A DNA stretch of 42,870 nucleotides from Candidatus Heimdallarchaeota archaeon (GTDB taxonomy: Archaea > Asgardarchaeota > Heimdallarchaeia > Heimdallarchaeales > Heimdallarchaeaceae). A program made the translations under genes and the position numbers. The stretch lies in the NCBI GenBank assembly GCA_030608385.1, contig JAUWEG010000009.1:1-42870 (forward strand), read 5' to 3'. Of this stretch, positions 1 through 9,680 are shown piece after piece. Numbering within the stretch: position 1 is the stretch's first letter; the number at the start of each line of letters is the position of its first letter. Below the pieces are notes generated by a model, which had not been told where the DNA came from, made no database searches, and was given only the letters and a program-made list of their open reading frames with translations.

Positions 1-711
1 GCATTTTGGGAATTGTCAAAAGTTGTTCGAAAGAACAAAGGAATATTCGCATCAGATATAGGTTGTTACTCACTTGATCCCTGGGTAACTGATACAATTC
101 TATGTATGGGCGCAGGAATAAGCATGGCTAATGGTTTTTCCAGAGTAATAAAAGATAAACCAATTTTTGCATATATTGGAGATAGTACTTTTTTCCATAC
201 AGGATTAACTGCACTAGCAAATGCAGTTTATCACAAAGCCAACATTAATGTTTTAGTTCTTGATAATCGAATGACTGCTATGACTGGATTTCAACCCAAT
301 CCCACAGAGGTTATTGATATAGCAGATGTAGCAAAATCTCTGGGTGTTGAATATGTTGTTGAATTTGATCCTTATGATTTTGAGAATGGTAAGAAGACAT
401 TTGAGCAAGCACTACAACATGAAGGTCCCACTGTAATAATAATGAGAAAAATTTGTGCAAATGAATGGTGGAGACAACAGAGAAGAAGTGGTCAAAAAAT
501 TGAGGTTTATCATATTGACCCAGAAACATGTATTGCATGTGGTACATGTATTGTTCAATACCAATGTCCAGCTATATACTGGAGTGTTGATACTAATTCA
601 AAGGGTAAGAAATATTCCATCATTGATCCTTCAATGTGTACGGGGTGTAGCGTTTGTTCCCAAATCTGCCCTGTGAAGGCGATATCAAAGGAGGTAGATA
701 TTGATGAGTAA
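1..711 (+). CDS. iorA: Indolepyruvate:ferredoxin oxidoreductase alpha subunit, C-terminal part
   Basis: The frame is open from the first base, so the gene starts before the window and only its last ~236 residues are seen. IorA decarboxylates aryl pyruvates from aromatic amino-acid breakdown to aryl-acetyl-CoA, passing electrons to ferredoxin. Seen: a thiamine-diphosphate binding region (GDSTFF followed by LVLDNR), then a C-terminal double [4Fe-4S] ferredoxin domain with CIACGTC and CTGCSVC clusters. This order, TPP domain then ferredoxin at the C-terminus, is that of IorA. The stop overlaps the start of iorB by 8 bases, so the two subunits are translationally coupled. Confidence 0.93.
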   Translation, partial: AFWELSKVVRKNKGIFASDIGCYSLDPWVTDTILCMGAGISMANGFSRVIKDKPIFAYIGDSTFFHTGLTALANAVYHKANINVLVLDNRMTAMTGFQPNPTEVIDIADVAKSLGVEYVVEFDPYDFENGKKTFEQALQHEGPTVIIMRKICANEWWRQQRRSGQKIEVYHIDPETCIACGTCIVQYQCPAIYWSVDTNSKGKKYSIIDPSMCTGCSVCSQICPVKAISKEVDIDE

Positions 712-1306
712 AACCTACCAACTGATTGTTTGTGGAGTAGGAGGTCAAGGCATTCTAACTATCACAGATATTATTGTGATGGCAGCGAGGAAGAAAGGCT
801 TACATGTTCTAGGATCTGAAGTTCATGGAATGGCTCAAAAGGGTGGATCTGTTGTTACTAATCTAAAAATTGGAGAAAAACTACATTCACCAACTAATCC
901 TATAGGAACATGTGAAGTTTTAGTTGGTTTGGAGCAAAATGAATCTTTGAGATATATGAAATTTCTAAAACCTCGTGGAATTGCTATTACATCTAACACA
1001 GTTCTCTTTCCTATTTCTTGGAAGAAGGACAAAAAAGCTGCAGACACTGCTAAAGAAAAAATAGAAGAAAACATTACAAAATTCGATGTGAAATTAGTAA
1101 TGATCGAAGCTGAAAATTTAGCTATTGAAGCAGGATTAGCTCTAACTCAGAACATAGTACTTCTAGGTGCATTATCTCAAGTAGAAAAGTTTCCTCTAAC
1201 AGAAGACGAATTAAGAGATGCTCTAAAACAACGTGTTCCTGCAAAATATCTTGAACAGAATCTAAAAGCCTTTGAGTTAGGTATCAAAACAGTGAAGAAT
1301 CCATGA
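704..1306 (+). CDS. iorB: Indolepyruvate:ferredoxin oxidoreductase beta subunit
   Basis: About 200 residues, the usual size of IorB, the small gamma-type subunit that pairs with IorA. The N-terminus carries the glycine-rich GVGGQGILT motif and the later EVHGMAQKGGSV segment typical of the 2-oxoacid oxidoreductase gamma domain. The ATG at 704 is preferred over the in-frame TTG at 701 because a strong AAGGAGG ribosome binding site lies at 688-694 inside iorA. It forms an operon with iorA and is followed by a convergent DUF211 gene. Confidence 0.93.
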   Translation: MSKTYQLIVCGVGGQGILTITDIIVMAARKKGLHVLGSEVHGMAQKGGSVVTNLKIGEKLHSPTNPIGTCEVLVGLEQNESLRYMKFLKPRGIAITSNTVLFPISWKKDKKAADTAKEKIEENITKFDVKLVMIEAENLAIEAGLALTQNIVLLGALSQVEKFPLTEDELRDALKQRVPAKYLEQNLKAFELGIKTVKNP

Positions 1307-1375
1307 ATTAAAAAGACTTTATTACCCCATGATATAGCTGTTTCAGTTTGATTTTTTCTTATGAAAATAAAGGAA

Positions 1376-1690
1376 CTACCTTTCTTCTTCATCAGGAAGC
1401 GCTACAGTGTCGATTATTTGTTCACCTGCTACAACTTCATCAACTGAATGAATTGATGAACCATAATCTCTCAAAACATTTTCGATATCTTTGTAGATTA
1501 GATTGTCACCAACAATGGTAACTACAATTCCTTCTGTGCTTGAATCAGTTTCTGTTCTTGTTAAATTAACAGAATTTACACCATTTAATTCAGCAACCGC
1601 ATAAGCTAAAACATCCATCCTTGGCTGATGAGGTTTTAATACATCGAGCACAAGTCTCCTAATTCGGACAGTTGTTGTGGTTTCGCCCAT
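1376..1690 (-). CDS. DUF211 family protein
   Basis: A 104-residue protein that matches the archaeal DUF211 family: it opens with RRLVLDVLKP and contains GVNSVNLT, then the SIHSVDEVVAGE segment near the end. The fold is known to be a small ferredoxin-like alpha/beta domain that forms ring oligomers; the function is not established. The ATG at 1690 is the first available. It is convergent with iorB and stands alone, with divergent transcription toward the giant gene starting near 1896. The acidic tail (LPDEEER) is short. Confidence 0.85.
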   Translation of the reverse strand: MGETTTTVRIRRLVLDVLKPHQPRMDVLAYAVAELNGVNSVNLTRTETDSSTEGIVVTIVGDNLIYKDIENVLRDYGSSIHSVDEVVAGEQIIDTVALPDEEER

Positions 1691-1895
1691 CTTGAATTCA
1701 CATAAATTAATGAATTAATTACTCTAACTTGTAAAGGCTTAATTCTTAAACTTTCTGTTATCTAAATGGAAAGTAAATCTTGAAATATTTCTTCCTCGTT
1801 ATTCTTTTGTGATTACCATTAGGCAAAACAATATTAAAGAACACAAAAATTAAGAATTGAGAACGTTTAGTTACAACGTACAATATGTGAGGTCT

Positions 1896-4800
1896 ATGTC
1901 TAAACACTTTCCCTATGATTTATGGATTTCAGCAGGAAGCGATGCTGGTATAAGTTTTGCCACCATAGGACGTCTTGCTAAAGATTCCAGTATGATGCAA
2001 GGTATCTTATTATCTTTACAATCCTTAATGACTACAGAAGTAGAAGTAACCAATTCCCAATTTATGACTGGGGAAAATGAGTATGTTAAATTTGGAACTT
2101 TCACTTTAGCAGAAGAAGCTGATAATGTAGTTGTTCAATATGTAGTGAAATCAAGCCAACCAGGAAAGATTAGCAAAATAGAGGAGCAACTTGTTCAAGA
2201 ATTGGCTCTTTCCTTCTGCAAATTTATTGTTCTTACACCGAATTTTCATCAAAACATGGCAATAGGCAAAATGATTTCACCAGATTTTGTCTCAAAAGCT
2301 TTCTTGAAAGCTTGTACAATTGCGAAGCAAAAATTATCTATATCTTCGAATAATAGAGGGTTGAATGACTTAATTAATCAAAACATTAAAATTTTAGAAA
2401 CTGATGCGATAAAATTCCCCACAGTTGCACAGTTGAAAGATTTGAGAGCATGGTTAGGGGAGGATGAAAATTCATGGGATAAGGGAGCAATAGTTCCCTT
2501 CAAACGTCAACTTTTAGTTCAAATGGTAGCACAAGATATACTTAATCAGATAATAATTAAGGATCCTTTTGTTCTTGTTGAATATGAGCGACCAAGGTTT
2601 GTAATCGAAGAAATTCGAAATAGCATTGAAAGAAATCTTAAGAGCAGAGACATTAAGCCACAAGAGCTGATAGATAAATATCTTGCAAAGAATCTGAATA
2701 AGAAGGTTGCAGCTCAACTTAAGAAACTAACAATTGATGAAATCCATTCTGCTAGTTCGTTCATAGCTCATAACTTAGCTAAGGATATTGTCTATACATT
2801 AGCAAAAGATGAACCATTATGTTCTCTAATTGATTATAGAGATGTTAACCTCTTCTCTTCAATTCAAAATCAGATAACCTTAGCAGCTGAAGTACCAAAT
2901 CCAGGTTCTATGATTTGCGATGCTTTAATTGAAGATGTTTCACCTTTAGCTCTTCAAAGTGCTCGATTGTTTTATTCACAACTTATCAAACCTTTCATAG
3001 GAAAGAAACTACCACCAAGTATTTGGAATGCAATCATTGATTTTACTTTTTCCATTTTGGGTGAGAAGAAACTTTCTTCTACAAAGGTTAAAGGATCTAA
3101 AGGAAAAGGAACTTCCATTAGTGTAAAAAGAACCTTGCTAAAGGAACGATTTTCTAAACTAACAGTTTTACAACCAAAGTGGTTGAAACAACTATCTGAT
3201 AAATTCACTACGATGGGTGTAGGTAAACAATTAGAATTGTCAAATATTGAAGAATCAGTCTTATTTGCTAGTGCTTTGGAAAGAGCTATTATCACAACTC
3301 TAGAAAAAATCATCAAGGATCAGCTGTTTAATGCAAGCTTAGGTGACATTTTCTCTTTTATGGTTAATTCATTCAGACAAATTGCTCCAAAAACAGTTTT
3401 TGTTAGCATTTTATCAAAAATTATGGATGATCTAAAAGGCAGAGGTTATGAAACTCAAAAACAAATGAATCTGAGTTCTACTGATCTTATAGGGGCTGCT
3501 ATTGATGAAGGAGAAATTAAAGCCTTCGTAAATTCAGTTCCAGTGCAGTCAAAGAAATCATTCTTCAAAGGAACCAAACTTCGATTTGACGGAAGAACAA
3601 TTTCTTCAACAGAATTGTTACAGAAGCAAAATGTAACTATAAATCTAGCTAACACAATTATACCACTTAGAGCTGCAGAACAGGATGCTGAATTTCTTAC
3701 TACTTGTCTGATAAATACAAATGTTCTAAAGAGAGCATATTCAAAAGCAATTCTTAGAGGAATGATTAGTACTTATCTTCAGAAAATGTTTCACTTTGAA
3801 GGAGAAGTATACAACCAAATCGACACTTTGATAACTGTTTTTAATCGTGAAATGGCTGGAAAACTAACACAAGCTCACAGGTTACCTGATGTTCAAAACA
3901 GCTTTCCATCATTTCCAATTATACAAGATATTCCACAAAGATTCAGAGGTAAAAATTTCCATGAGAGATGCCAAGAAAGTTGGAATATTTATGCACCAAA
4001 AATATATAGAATCATACAAGAATTACTTAATGGATTCTCTAATCTAAGAAAAAATGATTTGAATTATAAAAAGAAAGCAATGAGACTTTATAGTAGATCT
4101 CTCAAAGACCTCAAATACATTCGACGAATGTTAATCAAAAACTGGAATCCTTTGAATGATCAGATGACTAAAATGGTTGAAAGTTGGTCAAAAGATGTGA
4201 GTGTCAATTTATCGTCTCACTTATCAGAAGTTGGTAAAAACGCCTCTAAATGGATTGGGGATGTATTCAAAATACAAAAATTGGAATATGGAAAGCTTAC
4301 TATTTCTGAAAAACAAAGCCTTAAAGAGATTATTGATACTGTGAACAGAATCAACCCACAAGAAATTGCAGAATTACCTAAGAATTTCATGGAAATCGCA
4401 ATCTCAATCCTACTATACAGAAGAATACCAGAATATGTAATCGATGATTCCTATAATCAGATGATAAGTGGTGAGAAAAGAGTAGCAGATTCAGTTCTTC
4501 GAGCTTGGAGTAAAAGTCAATCTAGAAAGGAGTTTGAAAACAATCTTTACTTAAACATGAGGGTTCTCGGAAATACTTTTACAAAGATGATTGATACTTA
4601 TGGAAGATTAACTAGTACTTTATTCATCAAAAACGATCTTGTACTGTCAAGTGATATTAATGGATATTATATTGTATTAGGTGATTTCCCTAAGGAGGTA
4701 TTTTTAACCAAAGCTGAAGTAATGGATATCTTAAAATTTCCAAATGTTTCAGTAATTAGCCACCCCAAAGATTGGGAAATCAGACTATATCTAGAACCAG

Positions 4801-5042
4801 ATTATAAGAGAGAAATGGATGAATATAGAGATCGTTTGATTGTCATGAGTGATATAGTTGGATTTGTAGCAAGAATGAAATTTGATGAAAATACAGGTCC
4901 AGTACTAGAAGGGATGAAAGCAGTAATTTCCTATCTCATAGAAAATGGTGAAACAAATATAATAGATTTATCAGAAACGATAAAAGAAGCATTATTCAGA
5001 TTGTCTGAATACCCAACAGCAATAGTAGAGGATAAGCAATAA
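1896..5042 (+). CDS. Giant protein with putative N-terminal longin/roadblock-like domain
   Basis: I do not recognise the full-length family. The ORF can be read from a TTG at 1857 (1061 aa), but the ATG at 1896 (1048 aa) starts directly before a plausible domain and is preferred. Residues ~1-115 (LWISAGSDAGISFATIGRL, later ADNVVVQYVVKS) have the strand-strand-helix-strand pattern of longin/roadblock domains, which are abundant in Asgard archaea and associated with small GTPases. The rest looks largely alpha-helical with no obvious membrane span or enzyme motif; a final ~170-residue region mixes strands and helices. The gene lacks a good Shine-Dalgarno and ends 2 bases from the convergent yggS-like gene. 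The domain assignment is inference from pattern only. Confidence 0.72.
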   Translation: MSKHFPYDLWISAGSDAGISFATIGRLAKDSSMMQGILLSLQSLMTTEVEVTNSQFMTGENEYVKFGTFTLAEEADNVVVQYVVKSSQPGKISKIEEQLVQELALSFCKFIVLTPNFHQNMAIGKMISPDFVSKAFLKACTIAKQKLSISSNNRGLNDLINQNIKILETDAIKFPTVAQLKDLRAWLGEDENSWDKGAIVPFKRQLLVQMVAQDILNQIIIKDPFVLVEYERPRFVIEEIRNSIERNLKSRDIKPQELIDKYLAKNLNKKVAAQLKKLTIDEIHSASSFIAHNLAKDIVYTLAKDEPLCSLIDYRDVNLFSSIQNQITLAAEVPNPGSMICDALIEDVSPLALQSARLFYSQLIKPFIGKKLPPSIWNAIIDFTFSILGEKKLSSTKVKGSKGKGTSISVKRTLLKERFSKLTVLQPKWLKQLSDKFTTMGVGKQLELSNIEESVLFASALERAIITTLEKIIKDQLFNASLGDIFSFMVNSFRQIAPKTVFVSILSKIMDDLKGRGYETQKQMNLSSTDLIGAAIDEGEIKAFVNSVPVQSKKSFFKGTKLRFDGRTISSTELLQKQNVTINLANTIIPLRAAEQDAEFLTTCLINTNVLKRAYSKAILRGMISTYLQKMFHFEGEVYNQIDTLITVFNREMAGKLTQAHRLPDVQNSFPSFPIIQDIPQRFRGKNFHERCQESWNIYAPKIYRIIQELLNGFSNLRKNDLNYKKKAMRLYSRSLKDLKYIRRMLIKNWNPLNDQMTKMVESWSKDVSVNLSSHLSEVGKNASKWIGDVFKIQKLEYGKLTISEKQSLKEIIDTVNRINPQEIAELPKNFMEIAISILLYRRIPEYVIDDSYNQMISGEKRVADSVLRAWSKSQSRKEFENNLYLNMRVLGNTFTKMIDTYGRLTSTLFIKNDLVLSSDINGYYIVLGDFPKEVFLTKAEVMDILKFPNVSVISHPKDWEIRLYLEPDYKREMDEYRDRLIVMSDIVGFVARMKFDENTGPVLEGMKAVISYLIENGETNIIDLSETIKEALFRLSEYPTAIVEDKQ

Positions 5043-5044
5043 AT

Positions 5045-5767
5045 TCATGTTCGTGATCCAAATATAGCTGTACCTACTCTTACCATGTTAGAACCTTGCT
5101 TTATTGCGATTTCATAATCACTTGACATTCCCATAGAAATTACTGGAGAATCAACAGAAATTCGAGGTTTGATCTCTTTTTGAAAAATGGAATTTGTTCT
5201 CTCAAAGAACTTATTTAGTGAAACTTCTTCTAGTTCATATTCAAGAGGAGCTATTGTCATAATTCCTTGAACCTCTATATGATTGAGTTTCCTTATCTCT
5301 TCTAGATATTTGATAACTTCCTGCTTATCCAAACCTTTTCTTTTTTCTACTTGACTGAAATCGACTTGCAAAAGAACGGGATAGATTAAGTCAAGTTTCT
5401 GTGCATATTTATTTATTAAGGATAGGATTTTACTACTTTGTACACTTTGAATTAAATTACATTGTTCAACAGAATATTTGACTTTATTTGACTGCATCTG
5501 ACCTACAACATGAATCTTCGATAAAGGCGAATATTCCTTAATCCTAAGTAGCTTTTTCTTCAATTCAGTACTTATAATTTCCCCGATTATCTTTAACCCT
5601 GCGTCTAGAGCCGGTTTTATTCTTTCAAAAGCAATTCTCTTAGTTACTCCGACAAGTGTAATATCTGAACCATCTCTTCCAGTAAGTCTTGCACTTTTGT
5701 GAATTTTTTCAAGAACATTGGAGTAATTAGACTCAACTTCTTTAGCAGGAAGAGATTTTGACATCAT
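5045..5767 (-). CDS. YggS/PROSC-type pyridoxal phosphate homeostasis protein
   Basis: A 240-residue TIM-barrel PLP carrier protein. Seen: the PLP-lysine strand VGVTKR (Lys43), the HVVGQMQSNKVK motif, and the family-typical C-terminus with SMGMSSDYEIAI and VRVGTAIFGSR, which binds the phosphate. These proteins hold PLP and influence amino-acid and keto-acid balance; no catalytic reaction is established. Unusual: the conserved FGENY/R block after the lysine is replaced by IGEIIS. Two adjacent ATGs (5767 and 5764) could start it. It is convergent with the giant gene and lies downstream of the SDR gene on the same strand. Confidence 0.88.
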   Translation of the reverse strand: MMSKSLPAKEVESNYSNVLEKIHKSARLTGRDGSDITLVGVTKRIAFERIKPALDAGLKIIGEIISTELKKKLLRIKEYSPLSKIHVVGQMQSNKVKYSVEQCNLIQSVQSSKILSLINKYAQKLDLIYPVLLQVDFSQVEKRKGLDKQEVIKYLEEIRKLNHIEVQGIMTIAPLEYELEEVSLNKFFERTNSIFQKEIKPRISVDSPVISMGMSSDYEIAIKQGSNMVRVGTAIFGSRT

Positions 5768-5817
5768 AAGAACATTTGATAGAGTAAAAAAAAGTTTGCT
5801 ATTGATATATACTTACA

Positions 5818-6651
5818 TTAACCATTATTTTCTTTTTTAAAAAAACTCAGATCTACATGAGATTTATCAAAAAGAACCCTTCCTTCCATACCCCCGCTTA
5901 CTAAAAGAGATTCACCACTTATATGACCTGAAGCTTTATCAGACAATAAGAATAAAACAGTATTTGATACATCAGTAGCTGATGCAATCTTCTGCATAGG
6001 TATTGTCTGTAGAATTTTTCTCACTTCTTCTATGTCCTCTAATGATTTCATAGCCATTTCTGTAAGAACCCATCCTGGACCAACGGAATTAACTCTACCC
6101 ATTTCCACATAGTGAATTATCTCATTTTTCCAAGTTTTTGTTAGACCATACATTAGAGCTGCTTTGGAAGCAGAATAATCCGCATGTCCAGCTTCACCAA
6201 AAAGACCAGCTGTAGAACCTACAAGAACTATTGAAGCAGATTTTCCTGGATATTTGATTAGATTTCTAAAAAAAGCTCTTACACAGAGAAATACACCTGT
6301 TAAATTAACATCCAAAGTATTATTCCACTGATCCAAACTTAATTCAGATGTAAAAGTAGATTCAGACCCCCAAATACCTGCATTAGCAATTAAGTTATCA
6401 ATTCTACCAAAATGATCATTTGCTTTAAAAAAAAGATTTTCAATATCTTCTTCTTTTCTCAAATCACCTTGAACAAGGAAAACGCTACTTGAATCATATT
6501 TGTTTTGAATCTCAGTAGCACTCACAGTATTAGTATTGTAATGAATAGTTACTCTAGCTTCTTCTTCAATTAATTGATCAATAATAACCTTCCCTATCCC
6601 TCCAGTACCTCCTGTCAATAAAACATGCTTACCTGTCAGATTCAAATCCAT
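5818..6651 (-). CDS. Short-chain dehydrogenase/reductase (SDR)
   Basis: A 277-residue classical SDR. Seen: the NAD(P)-binding TGGTGGIG at residues 13-20, NAG at 90-92, the catalytic Ser near 146 (VGSTAG), and YSASK with Tyr159 and Lys163; the segment VGPGWVLTEM fits the usual PG motif after the active site, and SGHISGESLLVSGGM is the normal C-terminal signature. The substrate cannot be read from sequence; FabG-like oxoacyl reductases and sugar or alcohol dehydrogenases share these features. It sits 50 bases upstream of the yggS-like gene on the same strand and is divergent from tldD. Confidence 0.9.
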   Translation of the reverse strand: MDLNLTGKHVLLTGGTGGIGKVIIDQLIEEEARVTIHYNTNTVSATEIQNKYDSSSVFLVQGDLRKEEDIENLFFKANDHFGRIDNLIANAGIWGSESTFTSELSLDQWNNTLDVNLTGVFLCVRAFFRNLIKYPGKSASIVLVGSTAGLFGEAGHADYSASKAALMYGLTKTWKNEIIHYVEMGRVNSVGPGWVLTEMAMKSLEDIEEVRKILQTIPMQKIASATDVSNTVLFLLSDKASGHISGESLLVSGGMEGRVLFDKSHVDLSFFKKENNG

Positions 6652-6758
6652 ATCTAACAGAAATCAATAGTCATTTTAAGTTTATTTCAAAATTTATTAC
6701 ATCAAACCATCATTTGAATACTTTTATAATTGGCTTAAGTTTTCTTAGGATGATAATA

Positions 6759-8156
6759 ATGTCTCAAGATGTTGTTGATAAAGCATTACAAAAATTGCAA
6801 GATTTACAAATACCTTATGGAGACATAAGAGCAGAAAATTCGCTTATGACTCAGATTCGAACAGTAAATGGTAGAGTAGAAGCTAGTACAACTGGAATCG
6901 AATCAGGTGTAGGAATTAGAATTTTAAATGAAGGAGCATGGGGTTTTGCTTATGGACCTTTAGAGAAATATGAAGATGTAATAGATATGGCTCTAAAAGC
7001 AAACAAGCTTAATCTGAAGCAGAAGAAAAAAGACATCTCTCTAGCTAAAGTGAAAGTTGTTGAAGACAATTTCATAGGAGAACAAGAGAAAAAACTAGAT
7101 GACACGGGTTTTGATGAAAAAATAGAATTTACATTAGAAGCTGATAAAGCTCAAGAGGATGACATGATTAAGTCTAGAACATCCTTCTTCAGAGAAGTTC
7201 TTAGAAGGATGACTTTAGTCACTACAGAAGGAACAAAAATAGTTTATGAGGTTCCTTACGTAATGATGTATGCACTATCAGTTGCTAGAGAAGGTTCTGA
7301 AACTATAGAAGGGAGAAGCAGAATCGGGCATGTTGGTGGGGTAGAGTTAGTTGATATAAGAAGCCCAAGCCAATTAGGGGAGAAAGCAAAAGAGAGAGCC
7401 TTGGAAGGTTTAAAAGCTCCAAAAGTGAAAAGCGGCAGATATCCTGTTGTTCTAGATGGAACAATAAATCATCTCTTTGCACATGAAGCTGCAGGACATT
7501 CAGCAGAGGGTGATTTTGTTCAAACAGCTGGTGTTCTTAGAGGAAAGCTAGGTAAAAAAGTTGGAAATCCTTGTGTAGATCTAATCGATGATGGTTCGCT
7601 GAAAAAATCTGCAGGAATTAATTCATTTGGATACATTAAATATGATGATGAAGGAGTTCCTGGTCAGAAAAACTATGTCATCAAGGATGGGATATTGAAA
7701 ACATATCTAACAGATAGAAGCTCTTCGAATCATTTTGATCTTAAACCAACAGGTAATTCAAGAGCTGAAGCATACAATGTCCCTCAAATTGTGAGAATGA
7801 CTAATACATTTATTTTTCCAGCCAAGGATCCCATGAAACATGAAGAACTAATAGAGAAAATAAGAAATGGCTTTCTACTCATGCAAGGGGGAGGAGGACA
7901 AGTTGATCCAATTAAGGGTACATTCAATTTTGGTGCAGCTGAATTATATGAAATCAAGAATGGAGAAGTAGGAGAAAGATACCGACCTACTACCATAGCT
8001 GGAAATACCCTAGAAACCCTGCTTAAAATTACAGGCGTTTCACCAGAAATGGGAGATCCTCTTGACAGCATCGGATTTTGTGGAAAAGACGGTCAATCAG
8101 CACCTGTTGGAGTTACAGCTGGATGGTTAGCTGTGAAAAATATTGTAGTAGGTTAG
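6759..8156 (+). CDS. tldD: TldD-family zinc metallopeptidase
   Basis: 465 residues from the ATG at 6759; the frame extends to an upstream ATG at 6714, but that would add 15 hydrophobic residues not expected in TldD. The zinc-binding HExxxH motif is present as HEAAGH at residues 242-247, and downstream GNSRAE and MQGGGGQVDP are family motifs. TldD pairs with TldE in a heterodimeric protease that degrades unfolded peptides and processes modified peptides in bacteria; only TldD carries the metal. The stop at 8156 is directly followed by tldE, so they are co-transcribed. Confidence 0.93.
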   Translation: MSQDVVDKALQKLQDLQIPYGDIRAENSLMTQIRTVNGRVEASTTGIESGVGIRILNEGAWGFAYGPLEKYEDVIDMALKANKLNLKQKKKDISLAKVKVVEDNFIGEQEKKLDDTGFDEKIEFTLEADKAQEDDMIKSRTSFFREVLRRMTLVTTEGTKIVYEVPYVMMYALSVAREGSETIEGRSRIGHVGGVELVDIRSPSQLGEKAKERALEGLKAPKVKSGRYPVVLDGTINHLFAHEAAGHSAEGDFVQTAGVLRGKLGKKVGNPCVDLIDDGSLKKSAGINSFGYIKYDDEGVPGQKNYVIKDGILKTYLTDRSSSNHFDLKPTGNSRAEAYNVPQIVRMTNTFIFPAKDPMKHEELIEKIRNGFLLMQGGGGQVDPIKGTFNFGAAELYEIKNGEVGERYRPTTIAGNTLETLLKITGVSPEMGDPLDSIGFCGKDGQSAPVGVTAGWLAVKNIVVG

Positions 8157-8165
8157 GTGAAAAAA

Positions 8166-9623
8166 ATGTCAGAATACGATTTAAATAAAAAAATCCAATC
8201 AGCTTTAGATCATGGTTTACAATATGCAAAGAAAACAGGAGCAGATCAGTGTGAAGCTTTTGGATTGAATCAGAAATCATACAATTTACAAGTTGAAAAA
8301 GATAAACCAAAGCACAATATAGGTATATTACATGGTTTAGCATTCAGAGTAATCGCGAATAAGGCTCAAGGTTTTGCTTACACTTCGTCTTTCGAGAAAA
8401 AGGATATTGAAATGACTGTAAAAATGGCAATACAATGTGCTCAAACCAAGAAACAAGATCCTGATCTTAAAACATTTCCAGAACCTAGGAAAAACAAAGC
8501 AAAACTCGACTTAGATGAAGATTTGTTTAATCTTGATTCAGATCAAGCAGCTGAAGTCTTTGAACAAATGCTTCCTAGCGACTTACCTAAAGATCTTTAC
8601 TTCTTACAAGCTATGGGTTTTATGGGTATTGGTGATTCATTTCTCAAAACTTCACAAGGTATTGATATTCATGATAGAGATGCAGGATATGGATTAGGTA
8701 TAGGATATTTATCCACTCATGGTTTTCCAAATTATGATTTTCATTTCGAAGGAAGTCGAACTTGGGGCCAAGTTAAACCAAAAGAAATTAGCCAAATAGC
8801 AATTGACAAAACACTAAAATCTGCTAAACCCCAAACAATGTCTCTTGCAGGTGACTATCCAATAATCATAACTCCAGAAGGCTCTTATGGTCTTTTTGGA
8901 GGTCTGCTTATGATTTTAGATACACTTCTACGTGGTGATAAAGCATCTAGAGGTGAAACAGTCTATGCAGATAAAATTGGAGAACAAATAGCACCAGATA
9001 ACTTCACTCTAACCGATGATCCTCTCCATTCAGATATGATTACTTCTGCTTTATATGATGCAGAAGGTACTCCAACTGAAAGAACAAACTTAATCGAGAA
9101 TGGAATTCTCAAAACCTATTATCTTGATAGCTACTATGCAGGGAAACTGAATATGGAAAGTAATGGAAAAGCTCAAAGAGGTGGCTTCTTTGGAGGGAAT
9201 CCTGCTAAAACTCCACCTGCGATTGGAACCTATGCTACAATGATAGATCCAGGTGATTCCTCTCTAGATGAAATGTTGTCTGAAACTAAAGAAGGTTTTA
9301 TGATGAAAAGTTTCATGGGCATACATATGTCTGACTTAAGCAGTGGAAGATTTGCAGTCACTGGTTCTGGATGGTATGTAAAAGGTGGTGAGATAAAATT
9401 CCCTGTTCAGGATATCTCTGTCTCTGGCACAATTCCTGAACTTCTTCTGAACATAGACTTAATTTCAAAAGAAAGAACAAAGGGATTGAACAATGAAGTA
9501 CCATATTTAAGGATAAAACAACTCAGTGTTACTGCCAAGAAACTTGATTTCAAAATCAGATTTGGGTATAAAGTTCTAAAAACTCTTGTTAAGTTAGGGA
9601 TAGCTAAAAATCCCTTTATCTAA
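8166..9623 (+). CDS. TldE/PmbA-family protein, partner of TldD
   Basis: 485 residues, homologous in layout to TldD but without a HExxxH motif, as expected of TldE/PmbA, the non-metal subunit that shapes the peptide cavity. Typical segments include DAEGTPTERTNLIENGILKTY in the middle and SDLSSGRFAVTGSGWYV near the end (each a TldE hallmark). A GTG abuts the tldD stop at 8157, but GGTGA at 8156-8160 is well placed to drive the ATG at 8166, which I chose. No peptide substrate gene is visible next to it. Confidence 0.92.
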   Translation: MSEYDLNKKIQSALDHGLQYAKKTGADQCEAFGLNQKSYNLQVEKDKPKHNIGILHGLAFRVIANKAQGFAYTSSFEKKDIEMTVKMAIQCAQTKKQDPDLKTFPEPRKNKAKLDLDEDLFNLDSDQAAEVFEQMLPSDLPKDLYFLQAMGFMGIGDSFLKTSQGIDIHDRDAGYGLGIGYLSTHGFPNYDFHFEGSRTWGQVKPKEISQIAIDKTLKSAKPQTMSLAGDYPIIITPEGSYGLFGGLLMILDTLLRGDKASRGETVYADKIGEQIAPDNFTLTDDPLHSDMITSALYDAEGTPTERTNLIENGILKTYYLDSYYAGKLNMESNGKAQRGGFFGGNPAKTPPAIGTYATMIDPGDSSLDEMLSETKEGFMMKSFMGIHMSDLSSGRFAVTGSGWYVKGGEIKFPVQDISVSGTIPELLLNIDLISKERTKGLNNEVPYLRIKQLSVTAKKLDFKIRFGYKVLKTLVKLGIAKNPFI

Positions 9624-9680
9624 TTTTCTTTTTACATTAGAATTCAGATAAAACAAAAAAAGAAAAAGAAAGATAAGAAT

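Noticed and set aside
1707-1722. ATTAAT palindrome pair upstream of the DUF211 gene
   Set aside because: Simple AT-rich self-complementarity without spacing or position that points to a site.
2972-3316. Minus-strand 114-aa frame within the giant gene
   Set aside because: Shadow of the coding strand; composition is atypical and no ribosome binding site precedes it.
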